The notes below the pieces were generated by a model. It was not told where the DNA came from and ran no database searches. It saw only the letters and a list, made by a program, of their open reading frames with translations. The position numbers were made by a program, and so were the translations under genes. From NCBI RefSeq assembly GCF_000346465.2, contig NC_034010.1, forward strand, positions 29,180,787-29,244,786: a DNA stretch of 64,000 nucleotides, given 5' to 3'. Origin of the DNA: Prunus persica (lineage: Eukaryota; Streptophyta; Magnoliopsida; Rosales; Rosaceae). This document shows positions 46,383 to 57,600 of the stretch, piece by piece; the first letter of the stretch is position 1; the number at the start of each line of letters is the position of its first letter.

Positions 46383-47880
46383 AGACAGACAGAGGTCAAA
46401 TAATGACTTTAAAAAAATGTTTATATTGTCTAAGGTTGTCCTTTCGATTAAATTTCTGATCATGCGACTGTTTGTTACTATATTTAAATATAATTATGTG
46501 CACGTGAGAATTGGGTACTTACGTGAGAATTGGTTACTATGGCAATTCTGTGCGAGCCTCTTTCTCGTCTTCGCAATATGGGAATCAGAAGAATCAATTG
46601 GAGCATGCTAATAAACAACATGTTTCGTCACATATTTCTCAGAAAAATTTGAAATGAAATAAAATATCCATGGGATGGGACCCTTTTAGCTCATATTTCT
46701 TAGAAAAATAACCATAAAAACTTTGTATCTGAATGAATGGGTTCATTCATTAACCCATAAATCAGTAATTTTAGTGATTGCATTGCATGGCAGTCACCAA
46801 TTGTAATTGCAATTATATGAAATTCCTTTATAGCTTCTAAATCTTAAGCTATGATACAACGTTTTTAACCCCTCCCTTGGAGTAATTAACTATGCACAGT
46901 AAACTCAAATATTATCGTGGCAATTCTTCTCAATCTTAAGACATGGCATATTTTTAGTAAATAATTAAGATTATAAGAATTTTTTTTATGCCTATACAGT
47001 ATATGATTTAAATATAGGAATCTATTAGCAAAAGGTGCCCACGTAATGTTACGGGTTTTTAAATTGTGTGAGATGTGTATAAAGCGATGAAAATAGGTGA
47101 GGAACATCGTTCTAATTATATATACATGAAAAAAATAAATAGTGCCATCGCGATTAATTTTCCAAGTTTTAGTTATAAAAGATAAACTAATAACATGTTT
47201 TATATGTTGTTTCATATCTTAAAATATTGTGCATATTTTAATAGATGAAGCAGCTATAAAAACATGAAAATATGAGAAGTTTTAAGTTGTGCATTGTTCA
47301 AAATATGATGCTCCTCGTACTATATATGACAGTGTAGACCAGCATGAACATCCATCTATTCTACGACAACAATTTGGACCAAAACAAACTAAACCCCTTT
47401 CTAATGTTCATACATATAGTCCTGATCTCTTGGACCACAAGAGTCCAAGAAATTGTGGTCACTCACCGTTGGATATTAATCCAATGGTTTAAAAAGGTTT
47501 CTTAAAAAGAGTGCACGAGTGAGTGAACCGTTGAATTTACATCCAACGATAAGTGACCACAAATCTCTTGAACTCCTGTAGTCCAAGAGATCAGAACTGT
47601 CATATACATGTATGTAGATCAAAAGTGACTTATTCCCTTTCAATTTTGAGTCAAAGGGTCGAAGGGTCAAAGCTCAAGCCAAGTCTTTGAGCCCAAAGTT
47701 TTGTGGGTGTGCACAAGAACGAACTCATTCTCATAAATCCAAACAGAAGTTATGGGCCCAACCACAGCCCACAACAACAGCAAGGTTTGTTTTTTCTTCT
47801 TTCCAAAATTGGAAACAAATTCTAGACTATTGTTTAACCATTTGATCCTGTTACTTAACCAATATTTCTACTTTTTGCAG
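46383..47880. other. Upstream part of duplicated SWEET unit 2, with MULE element
   Basis: From 47316 to 47833 it matches 42361-42690 of unit 1, except for the inserted miniature element at 47418-47599. A block at about 46684-46790 repeats sequence from 44940-45000. Exon block 1 of SWEET (present in unit 1 at 43424-43460) is missing here. Confidence 0.6.
47418..47599. mobile_element. MULE-type miniature element, copy 2
   Basis: This 182-bp element has the same arms as the one at 32770-32952 (AGTCCTGATCTCTTGGACCA on the left). Flanking 10-mers TCATACATAT (47408-47417) and TCATATACAT (47600-47609) agree at 8 of 10 positions and are probably a worn target duplication. The matching position in SWEET unit 1 (near 42450) has no element. 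Confidence 0.8.
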
Positions 47881-48771
47881 ATTGACTATGGCGAGGATCA
47901 TAAGGAAGAAAAGCACAGAGGAGTTTTCATGCGTACCTTACATCACTGCATTGCTCAACTGTCTTCTTTACACTTGCTATGCACTGCCTGTTGTAAGCTA
48001 CAGCTGGGAAAACTTTCCTCTGGTCACGATCAACGGCTTAGGGGTTCTTCTCGAGTCTCTTTCATTTTCATCTATTTCTGGTTTTCTACATCCAAAGGAA
48101 AGGCAAGTTTAGCCTACTTGGAATGCTACCTTTTATTTTATAGAAAAGTTTATGGCGGCATGCATTAACTTTTGAATGCCATATATATATGAGAATGCAG
48201 ATGAATGTAGCTGTGATTATGATACCTGTTATCATTGTGTTCTGCATCACCGCCATTATTTCAGCCTTTGTGTTTCATAACCACCATCATCGAACGGTGT
48301 TTGTGGGAAGCGTAGCGCTAGTGGCCTCTGTAGCAATGTATGCTGCTCCACTGGTGGTTGTGGTAAGTGTTTTTCAAGACTTTGTTTCAACACAATCAAA
48401 ACATCTTTCCGTAATTTTATAAATAACTTGTTGCAGTTGGTGATATTGATCAATGTTTAAACTAATTATAATTACAGAAGCAAGTGATACTAACAAAGAG
48501 TGTAGAATTCATGCCATTCTACTTGTCCTTTTTCTCATTCCTCTCGAGTTCACTTTGGATGGCATACGGACTACTGAGCCGTGATATCTTTGTTACGGTT
48601 TGTATAGCATTTTTAAGCCCTCTACCTCCACCTGATTAGTTTTTGACCTGAAGAAAAGTGTACAGGAAAAGGGGAACTCAGGAATTACCAAACAAATGGG
48701 ATTTTGAAGAGGTTAATGACAAAAACCCCAAACAAGTTGTGATTTGCCAGAGTGCAAATACCGAAAGTTGA
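47881..48771 (+). pseudogene. SWEET3: SWEET3-like sugar transporter pseudogene, copy 2
   Basis: Blocks are 47881-48102 (IRKKSTEEFSCVPYITALLN, then LPVVSYSWENF), 48201-48362 (VFHNHHHRTVFVGSVALV), 48478-48597 (the 120-base exon with [20 protein letters not shown] and an intact Trp) and about 48661-48771, the C-terminal tail (KRGTQELPNKWDF ... SANTES, stop TGA at 48769). Breaks: no exons 1 and 2, a 1-base loss in block 1 (GAGTCTC where copy 1 has GAGTTCTC) that shifts the frame, and loss of the last membrane span (the PNLVGCPLGIL segment kept in copy 1). Splice sites in the kept part look sound; the donor after block 1 is GC, as in copy 1. It is therefore dead, but by different lesions from copy 1. 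Confidence 0.85.
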
Positions 48772-49248
48772 AGAAAGTACGCTCCAGGTTTGATTTAGAT
48801 TCACTGCTTCCATATTTTATGTTTCTTCAAGAGATTAATTAATAGGTTTATGCTATTAACTCATCTACATTTCCTATTTTTGTCACAGACTCACAGGTAC
48901 TTAAAAATTAAATCACTGTTTTGCACAGCAATTACCATTTAACGTCAATAACCCTCCGAGGGGGTGGTGAAAGCAGCAGGTGTTGCAAAACAGAGCTCTT
49001 AATTGTTGCCACACAAATTCTTCTGAATTTATATGAAGTGTGTCAACTGTTTACGCAGTATCTTGAGAAGATAATGATGAATTATTTTCTTATCTAAGCC
49101 CCTCTAAATCATGTCCTGTATCACTTGAAGAACATCTAAAATTATAACTGAGACTTAAGCTAGTCATTTAATTTTACTTTTTATTGTTTTTAAGGATCCA
49201 ATTTAAAGTTAAGCAAAGAAAGAAAAAGGATAGACAGTGTGAGTTTGG
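48772..49248. other. Spacer, nothing recognised
   Basis: This is the 3' flank of the SWEET pseudogene and of the minus-strand PPR gene. No feature seen. Confidence 0.5.
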
Positions 49249-51408
49249 TCAATGAGAGTATGTTTCATAAAGACAATCGAACTGAACAATAGAGTTTACA
49301 TTTGCTGTCAGAAACTCCAACGTTTCATAAATCAGATTACAATAAGGATGGGTAATGTCTTCTACAGAGAACACATGAACTTTCCTGTTCAGCTCAATCC
49401 AACTACATCCAGGATCCTTTTTCACTTCCAAGCTTCTCAATCTCTTCCTTGCATTCATCTTTGCCCCCCACTTTCCCAGTACTGCATATATGTTAGACAA
49501 AATTATATAAGCGGATATTGGCTTGGGATCCAAGCTAAACATTTTCTCAGCCACCTTCTCACCCAATTCCATGTCCATCCAGAACCAACAAGCATTTAGC
49601 AGAGCTCCCCAGATAACCCCATCTGGTTCCGTCGGCATCTCATCGATAAACTCCATAGCTTCTTGTAGATGACCAGACCTACCAAGAAGATCCACTATGC
49701 ATGCGTAGTGTTCAAGAGTTGGGTTTACTCCATAACTTCCTTCCATCATGTGGAAAATTTTCATCCCTTCGTCGACCAGACCAGCACGACTGCAGGCAGA
49801 CAGAATCCCCACAAAAGTAGCAGCATTAGGGATGACTCCTTGCTTTAGCATTTGCTCAAACAGCAACATTGCCTCAGAGCCAAGCCCATACTGCGCATAC
49901 CCATTAATGAGAGCTGTCAAAGCCGCCACATTTGGTGAACGAATGCAGATAAATGATGTTTCAGCATCAGTGATGCTTCCACATTTTGAGTACATATCTA
50001 TTAGGGATGTTCCAACATACACATTCGATTCGAATGGTGTCTTAATCAACTGGGCATGAAGTACTTGTCCCAATTGAAGAGATCCAAGGCATGAACAGGC
50101 ATGAAACAGAGCAGAGAATGTTGATCTTGTACGGTCAATTGACAATCTGTGCATTGTCACATATAGTTCCAAAGCCTCCTCATGCTGATGATTTTGAATG
50201 TGACCCGAGATCATGGCATTCCATGTTACAGGATCCCTTTCTCTTTTCGTTTCTTCAAAAAGCTTAAAAGCCATATCAATGTCCCCAATCCTAGAATACA
50301 CAGAAATCATGGTATTTGAAGAGATTATAGTTCTATGCTTCATATTCTCAAACAACCTCTTCGACTGATCAACTTGACCACTCATCGCATAACCTTTGAT
50401 CATCAAATTATATGAAACTGGATCCTTTTCTTTTAGTCTACTAAAAATTCTTTCTGCATCTTCAATCCTATCCATCAATACAAGTCTCCCAATAAGCGAA
50501 TTTGAAGCATTTAAACATGGGTTTTCTAGTCGATCATAAACTCTCTTGGCACAATGAACAGCCTCACTATCACAATAAAATTCTATCAAAGCACCACCAA
50601 TGGATTCTTCAGATTCAAAACCGTACTTAATCAAAAGTCCATGCACAGCCTTCCCTGCACACAGCACTCCCAATCTCCCATAAGCCCTTACAACACAATC
50701 CAACGTAAACTCATTAGGAACCACCTCACCACTCCCCCTCATCCATTGAAACAACTCCAAGGCTCTCTCACACCCATCCTCGCTCTTAGCGTACCCTGAA
50801 ATCAACGTAGTCCATGCCACAACATCCCGTTTCGGCATTTTAAGAAACAATTCTATAGCATCACCCATCAAATTACATTGCACGTATCCCACGAGCATTA
50901 AGCTCCACAACAACTCATTTCCACCACGCAGCTCATCAAAAACCCGCTTAGCATCCTCAATTTTAAGGCAATTAGAGTAGAAATGCAACAGAGAACTCCC
51001 CACTAGCTCAAAACACTCCGTCCCAGTTTTCAGCACCGAGCAATGCAACTCTCTTCCCTCACTCAAAGACCCTGAACGCGCGCAGACGCCAAGAGTTGTC
51101 AAAAAGGTCGTTTCATTGAGTCTCACATTGCCATGATGCATAATCGAAACCAAAGATAGAGCCTCACTGAATCTTCCCCACTTTGAATACCCCGAAACCA
51201 TGGCGTTCCATGAGACGACGGTTCGGATGGGCATTTCGTCGAACACCTTCCGAGCAACATCTAGCTGCCCGCATTTGCTATACCGAGTTATGCAGACGTT
51301 GGTGGAAACTATGTCGGAGACTAGAGTTTTCGCAGGTTGATAAAGGGTCGACAACTGTTTAACGTTCGGCTTCCATCGGCTGCGCTTCCATGTTCCCACC
51401 ATCAACAT
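49249..51408 (-). CDS. Pentatricopeptide repeat protein, PLS class, E subgroup
   Basis: This is an intronless gene of 719 residues for an organelle RNA-binding protein, probably acting in C-to-U editing or related RNA processing. It is built of about 15-18 PPR motifs of the P, L and S types; typical pieces are VVSWNAMVSGYSKWGRFSEAL, VVAWTTLISGYAKSEDGCERAL-like, DPVTWNAMISGHIQNHQHEEA and VYVGTSLIDMYSKCGSITDA. The end carries E-type motifs (GLVDEGMKIFHMM, YACIVDLLGRSGHLQEA, DPGCSWIELNRKVHVF) but no DYW deaminase domain. The start at 51408 is the first ATG; the N terminus is basic (KRSRWKPNVKQL) and may be a targeting peptide, probably mitochondrial, though this is not certain. Absence of introns is usual for PLS genes. 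Which of the many Arabidopsis PPRs is its counterpart cannot be told by eye. Confidence 0.92.
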   Translation of the reverse strand: MLMVGTWKRSRWKPNVKQLSTLYQPAKTLVSDIVSTNVCITRYSKCGQLDVARKVFDEMPIRTVVSWNAMVSGYSKWGRFSEALSLVSIMHHGNVRLNETTFLTTLGVCARSGSLSEGRELHCSVLKTGTECFELVGSSLLHFYSNCLKIEDAKRVFDELRGGNELLWSLMLVGYVQCNLMGDAIELFLKMPKRDVVAWTTLISGYAKSEDGCERALELFQWMRGSGEVVPNEFTLDCVVRAYGRLGVLCAGKAVHGLLIKYGFESEESIGGALIEFYCDSEAVHCAKRVYDRLENPCLNASNSLIGRLVLMDRIEDAERIFSRLKEKDPVSYNLMIKGYAMSGQVDQSKRLFENMKHRTIISSNTMISVYSRIGDIDMAFKLFEETKRERDPVTWNAMISGHIQNHQHEEALELYVTMHRLSIDRTRSTFSALFHACSCLGSLQLGQVLHAQLIKTPFESNVYVGTSLIDMYSKCGSITDAETSFICIRSPNVAALTALINGYAQYGLGSEAMLLFEQMLKQGVIPNAATFVGILSACSRAGLVDEGMKIFHMMEGSYGVNPTLEHYACIVDLLGRSGHLQEAMEFIDEMPTEPDGVIWGALLNACWFWMDMELGEKVAEKMFSLDPKPISAYIILSNIYAVLGKWGAKMNARKRLRSLEVKKDPGCSWIELNRKVHVFSVEDITHPYCNLIYETLEFLTANVNSIVQFDCLYETYSH

Positions 51409-51819
51409 TTTCAGTTGAGAGAGAGGCGAATGAAGCTCGACGACGTCGTTATACTGTAACTCTTCTCACGTTCTATCTCTGTTTTTCATTTTTTTCGTTT
51501 TTTCTAATGATAATGATCAGTAAGTGATTGCATGATTCGTATGAGAACCTCGTGTCGATCTAAGTTCAGTCCCCAGCAGCCACGTGTCGTTGATTCCTTA
51601 TATTAGAAATTCCAAATGTAAGCGCTTCATGCACGAAGACACGTGGCCCCTTGTGATCTTACCACTTACGCAGTTTCGCTCTCGAATCTTTTCACTCACT
51701 CGTTCTCTCAGTGTCTCAACCCAGAAAACAAGAAGCAGAAGAAGAACAAACAGTCACACGAATTTCTTTTCTTTATATATATATATTTTACTTTCTTTTA
51801 ATTAATTTCCTTAGTTAAA
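51409..51819. other. Divergent promoter, PPR / membrane protein
   Basis: A short 0.4-kb region separates two divergent start codons. An ACACGTGGC G-box-type motif lies at about 51640-51648, and CCACGTGTC at about 51581-51589. Both could act on either gene. Confidence 0.5.
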
Positions 51820-53084
51820 ATGGTGAAGCTGGCGTCGGCTCGGGAGGTCCGAATGTACGGGCCCCGGATGGGCCGGAACCGGGCCGAATACATAAACGCG
51901 GGGCTCTACGTGTTCGCGACTGTAGTGCTGCTTGGTGGGTTTGTGGCTCAGCTGTCGAAGGCGCCCAAGTCGGGCCTGGTTCTGATGCTCATAGCCTTGG
52001 TCATAATCTTGGTGGTGAATTTGCATGATCTGGTGGCCCACCTTGCCATGTTCGACTACTCGATGCCGTTGATGGAGCTGGACCTGCAGCTGGCGCTCGT
52101 AGAGTTCGCTGTTCCGGTGATTCAGGCTCTGGGCTCCGTCCTCTCATTCTTGGGCATTCTTTTCCTTCTAATTCAGGTTTATACATATATTAATTAATTG
52201 TTAATCATTTAATTAAGAATGTGATATGGCATTAAGAGTGCAGAGAAATGTTGCAGGCAGAGAAAGGGTATGGCTACTCTAAGTTTGAGAGGCATGCGAA
52301 GAACATGCTTATTGCTGGCCCTGTTTTGTGGTTGCTGGGTTCGATCCACAACTCGTGCCAAATCTATGAGAGAGCGGATGGGCATGTCCAAATCCTGCAA
52401 CAGAGCGTGCACATCCCCTTCTTGATTGGCAGTGTGCTGTTCACAGTCGGTGCAATTCTCAACACCCGAGAGCAACATGATTTGTTTCGTCATGGCCTGC
52501 AGCTACTGGTAATTGTTTAACCTCATCATTAATCCATTAATCATTGTTATGTCTTAAGTAATTGCGGTTATGAAATTGGGCCGGTTTGGGATTGCTTTAT
52601 TAGGAAGCAATTTTGCGTATAAGCACTAGAGTTGCAAGAACCTTTAAATTTTTGTTAAAATTGAAGGGATTCCCAAAAAGCACTTTCGGTAGTTAAAAAG
52701 CGCTTTTAACCATTATAGAAACACGCCCAAATAGGTTAATTGATTAATTTGTGTGTTCGTGCGTGTGGGCAGGGTAGGAATTGGGTGTGGTTGGGGACCG
52801 GTGGCAGCCTGATGTTCCTGATTGGAGGATTGGCAAATGTGGCGAAGGTGTTCAAGATGCAACAGATGAGTGATGGGCTGAGGCTTGAGAAGCTGAGGGG
52901 AGGGGCACAAGAGCGGCTCGTTTATGAAAGGGAAGGCCATGTTCCCCTGATCCTAGAAGATCAACGGAGGAGATCAAACAGACCATCTTATCACGATGAT
53001 GATCATCATCATGTGGAACCAAGTGTAGCACCACCAGTACCTCCTACCCCGTACAAAGATGGTCTTGTCGGTCCCACCACTTGA
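51820..53084 (+). CDS. Conserved plant multi-span membrane protein, function unknown
   Basis: Three exons join in phase (51820-52176, 52257-52508, 52773-53084), giving 306 residues. Hydrophobic segments lie near residues 28-46, 53-70, 94-118, 136-150, 168-186 and 211-228, so about six spans. Motifs EVRMYGPRMGRNRAEYINAG at the start, LHDLVAHLA, GPVLWLLGSIHNSCQIYERA and VFKMQQMSDGLRLEKLRGGA recur in a plant family I have seen annotated only as uncharacterised membrane proteins. The tail is hydrophilic with a His/Asp run (HDDDHHH), then PPVPPTPYKDG. No enzyme motif is seen. The start is preceded by TTAAAATGG in a good context. Confidence 0.88.
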
Positions 53085-54639
53085 ACACATACTTCATACT
53101 TTATAGTATATGTTGGCTCTTGTGCTTCAAAGTTTTTTCTTTTCTTACCCTACTTTTTATGTCATATCTTGTGCACAGAAACTGCATAAATTCAGTGAAA
53201 AGTGAAAGGGATACTGCATACCTCCTCCTTTGTAAATGCTCTTCGTTCATGAGAATCACAATTTGACACATATACAAAAATAACTTATTAAAAATATAAA
53301 AATAATTTTTTTTGCACACATATCACACTGTTATTAATAGGAATGTTTGAGTTTTGAAAATGTCAAATGAGAGGTTACCTTTGACAACCAATATCACATT
53401 GAGGAACAGTAAATAAAACTTAAAAAGGGATTTAAAGAGGGACGTACCTACAAGGCTGTACTACAAGCAATTTTTTATTTTTTATTCCTGAAGGACCTCT
53501 TTGAAAGAATTAACCTAAAAGTAGTGAATATTGCTAACAAATCTAGTCTGGTGGAAAATAGGCTGATCAATATTCGAATCTATGACACTTTAGTAGTGTA
53601 TGTGAGAAATCCGTCTCCTCTTTTATAGTTTGGACTATCATTTCTGTTTAGATAAAAACCAAAAAGTAATGAATGGGCCGCTCGAAGCCAAGGCCCAACT
53701 AAAACTTTGGCAATCCGGAATGGGGTATGAACATATTTAAAACTTTGGGTTATATCTTATGGCCCAAAATCTCAAATAGCCCCCACACTTTTTTCGCTCA
53801 ATGCTCTTACCAATAATTTTACCATAAAAATTTACTATATTTCTCGAGGTAATATATCGAGTTTTCAGTTCTCTGTATATCTATCTTCCTTCTCCTTTTT
53901 TATTTTTTATTTTATTTGTACGTCGTACTAATTTTAAGCGGACTGCGTAACACGCGTGCTCAGTCTCAGGAGCCCTTACGGCCCTAACGGTGATAAGAGC
54001 CTTTTGTCAGCCCTAATTTACTTATTCACAATCACAACGTTCGTCTCAAACAATCGAGGTTTTACTTCCTTTGAATTTTTCAGGTAACCGTTTCCTCACC
54101 TATAATCCTTTCGATTTTGGCACCTATTTGCCCCAAATTTTAATTTTCTGTCTGTAATATGCTTCTGTCCATTTTGTTTCAATTCTCTATTGCGTCTTCG
54201 ATCTCCTCCCCTCTCTGTATTGCAGAAACGCATATATTTATATGATTGTTTGCTTTTCTAGGATATTTATGCGCTAAATTGCTGTATCTTTCGGAAAAAT
54301 TTACACTTATTTTTTACATATTCTCGTAATTTTTTTGAAGACATAGGTGTCATTCTCATGACGGCAATTTCCCTACTTTGATTTGCTTACGCATATTATT
54401 TGTATGCATTGTGTACACAAATTAAAATTTGCCTATACGTATTACGTGCATTCAATATATATAATAATATATTCATCATATTTATGTCGTAAACAATAAT
54501 ATGGGCATGAAGTGTAGGTTTCCGTTGTGTGTAATTAAGATGAAGATATATTGAGTTTGTGCTCTTGTGAAAGTGTGGTAGATTGAGGGACTGAATATTT
54601 GTGTGGTGTTGTTCTGTAGGTGAAGGGTTGGTTTACAGA
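53085..54639. other. Spacer and PTB leader with 5' UTR intron
   Basis: The left 0.9 kb is 3' flank. From about 53940 the sequence looks like the PTB promoter and leader, with a predicted 5' UTR intron 54084-54619 (CAG|GTAACC ... CTGTAG). A stretch at 53555-53615 has faint B-box likeness and a TATGTGAG tail and might be a decayed SINE. No gene. Confidence 0.45.
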
Positions 54640-57600
54640 ATGGCTTCTGTGTCCAGTCAGCCACAGTTCCGTTACACTCAGCCACCATCGAAGGTTCTTC
54701 ATTTGAGGAACTTGCCGTGGGAGTGCACAGAGGAAGAACTGATTGAACTGGGAAAGCCATTTGGTAAAGTTGTGAACACAAAGTGCAATGTTGGAGCAAA
54801 CCGTAATCAAGCTTTTATTGAATTTGTGAGTGTAATTTCAGTTTTTTTTTTTTTTTTTTTTTTGGGGTCCATTTTGCACATTTGTCATATATTTTACTGA
54901 TAGACATTTTCCTTCAATGCTTGTTTCATGAATGTTTTTAGGCGGATTTAAATCAAGCTATTGCGATGATATCATATTATGCCTCATCTTCCGAACCTGC
55001 TCAAGTAAGGGGGAAAACTGTTTACCTACAGTACTCCAATAGGCAAGAAATAGTCAACAACAAAACTGCTGCGGATGTTGCTGGAAATGTACTGTTGGTA
55101 ACAATTGAAGGTGATGATGCCCGCCTTGTCAGCATAGATGTTTTACACCTGGTAAGCAATGTGCCTGCTTCCCTGTTTTAGTTAAAGAGGTAAACTTGTC
55201 AGTATAAATATGTTAGCGTTAAGGTATTGTGTTTGGGTTGTAATTTGTCTTGTTCTGGGATGTTTTTGTTTGACATAAATGTGAATGGATCAGCAGGCCC
55301 ATTTCAAGAGAAAATCTTCAATGGCAGCTTAGTGCATCGGGAGAAAGAGCACATGTGTGTTTGTCTCCTTTCTCCTTTCTTAACACTGCCTCTTTCTTCC
55401 CTAATCTTCCTCCTCATGATCCTGATCCTACCACTCTAATAGTTTAGAATGTTTTCATTTCTTCTCTTGTGCATCCTTCTATCCCTTTTTTAAATTTTCT
55501 GTTGCTTTGTTTCATCAGCATGATTGTCTCACACCTTTATGTTATACTACGTCTCAAGTGTTTAATTGCACTCTGAGTGTAAGTCTATCCGGCATGGATA
55601 CTTTTAAGTCTTTATAGAAAAGTGGATACGTGGTTTAATGATGTCAATTAGAAGATTAATGAAATGGCTCTTATTCCTTTAAACTAAAAACTGGAATTAT
55701 ACGACCCCATGGTTATCCATATAGGATTCCTCAGTAATTATATTAAATTATATTTTGTAGATAGGATAATGGTTTTACAGATACGTTGGTTGAAAGATTA
55801 AGGTGCCTCCATAAAATCAAATATCATTCTTGCTTTTTAATAGCTAGAAAACAAGTTTTTCTAATAATCCTGTGTTTTCTTCGTTTGGGGACACCCATTT
55901 CACCCCAATAGGAAGTCCTAACAAGCAGGATGTGGTTGGAATATTTAAGTCTTTGGATATTCTGTAGGATTTTTGGTCTCTTTAGTTTATTTCTATAATT
56001 TTCTACTAGTCCTATGTCTTCTGTGAGTGGGGATACACATTTCACATTAACTCAGCACAAGTGTGGTTGATCTCGAGCAGGATAGTCTAAGCATCTCCCT
56101 AGTGGCTCTGAAATTTTTAGTTAGTATATTCCATTAGTATGTTGTATCTTTAATGTTAATTTGTAGCTTCCATTCTTCTTCATTCACATGTAAAAGATGT
56201 TTTTCAAAGATAATGTAATCTGTTTCTGTTAGATGTTTCCGTAGTTCCTGGAAAATGAAATTTGGAGGTCTATTATTATCCCAGAATGATTCGTAGAGGG
56301 ATTATGTCTGAAAGTTTTTTTCTTAATTTTGTAAAATGTATGGCTTCTGTGTATCTTTCTGAATGTTTACTAGCAAAGCAGGTATTTTCAGCTTTTGGGT
56401 TTGTGCACAAGATAACTACTTTTGAGAAGACAGCAGGATTCCAGGTCTATATCAGTTAATCTAGTTCTGAATTTCTAACTGGCTTCCATTGGCCTTCGGA
56501 GACAATCTCATTTTGTATTATTCTTCAGGCATTGGTGCAATTTTCAGATGCAGAAACTGCCACTTCTGCAAAAACTGCACTGGATTCAAGAAGCATCCCC
56601 AGGTGACAGTTGTATTAGTTGCTTGGCATGGTTTCAAGTCTAAGATTAAGTTGTTCGCATATGTAGGAGCTAGCCACCTATTGGTTATTAGGGCATGAGT
56701 GTTCTGTCAGAATTTTGACAGACATTTAAACTTTGTAAGCATGTTCTTGTACTATAATTTTTAAAAATAAAGCAAAATAGTTCTCGCAACTAATGCCTCG
56801 TTGCGTGATACTGCTAAGTTAGGCCCTTAGATGAGATTTGGTGATGATGGCACACTTTCTGCTTGTATTCGTTTTTATATGCGTGCAATGTGCCTGCATA
56901 ATGATCTTCTAACTTTTGTTCATTCGGTATAGGTATCTTCTACCTGACCATGTGGGACCGTGTACTCTCAGGATAACATATTCTGGACACACAGATTTGA
57001 GTGTGAAATTTCAGAGCCACCGAAGCAGGTAATCACATGTTCTTTGTTCTTTTCCTTGGGAATTATACCTAATGTTATGTTGCAACCGTCTATGTTTGTA
57101 TTTGTTATATTTCCTCTCTTGTTGGTTATTAGTAAAACCATGAGTACCTTTCTATTAAGAAAATAAAAAATCTGCTTTTTAAGTTTTACTTTTTGGACTG
57201 TCTTTGTCTCTTTGTTGGCGGCTACTGTTCTCACTTTTTTCTGATTCAGGGACTACACTAATCCTTACCTGCCTGTTGCTCCATCAGCCATAGATGGAAG
57301 TGGTCAGGTAATGCATTGAAGGGGAAAAAAAACTCTTATTAGATTATTCATGTGGCAGGCAGACATTTATGTACCGAGGCCCCCTTATTGATTGAGTAGT
57401 CACTTCCCAACCTTGGCATGCATGTAACACAGTAATGTTTTGTATTTGTATGAGGTGTTTTTGTACTTATTGATTTATCCTTGCAGATTAGTGTGGGCTT
57501 GGATGGGAAAAAGCTAGAACCTGAGAGTAATGTGCTTCTTGCATCTATCGAAAACATGCAGTATGCTGTCACCTTGGATGTTTTACACATGGTATGTCCG

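Noticed and set aside
47752..48168. 138-codon frame running through the SWEET copy 2 exon
   Set aside because: It reads through an intron and uses the wrong frame for the first part; the transporter reading frame is broken by a 1-base loss.
53555..53615. Possible decayed SINE with TATTCGAATCTATG and TATGTGAG
   Set aside because: Too diverged; no target duplication or head sequence could be matched.
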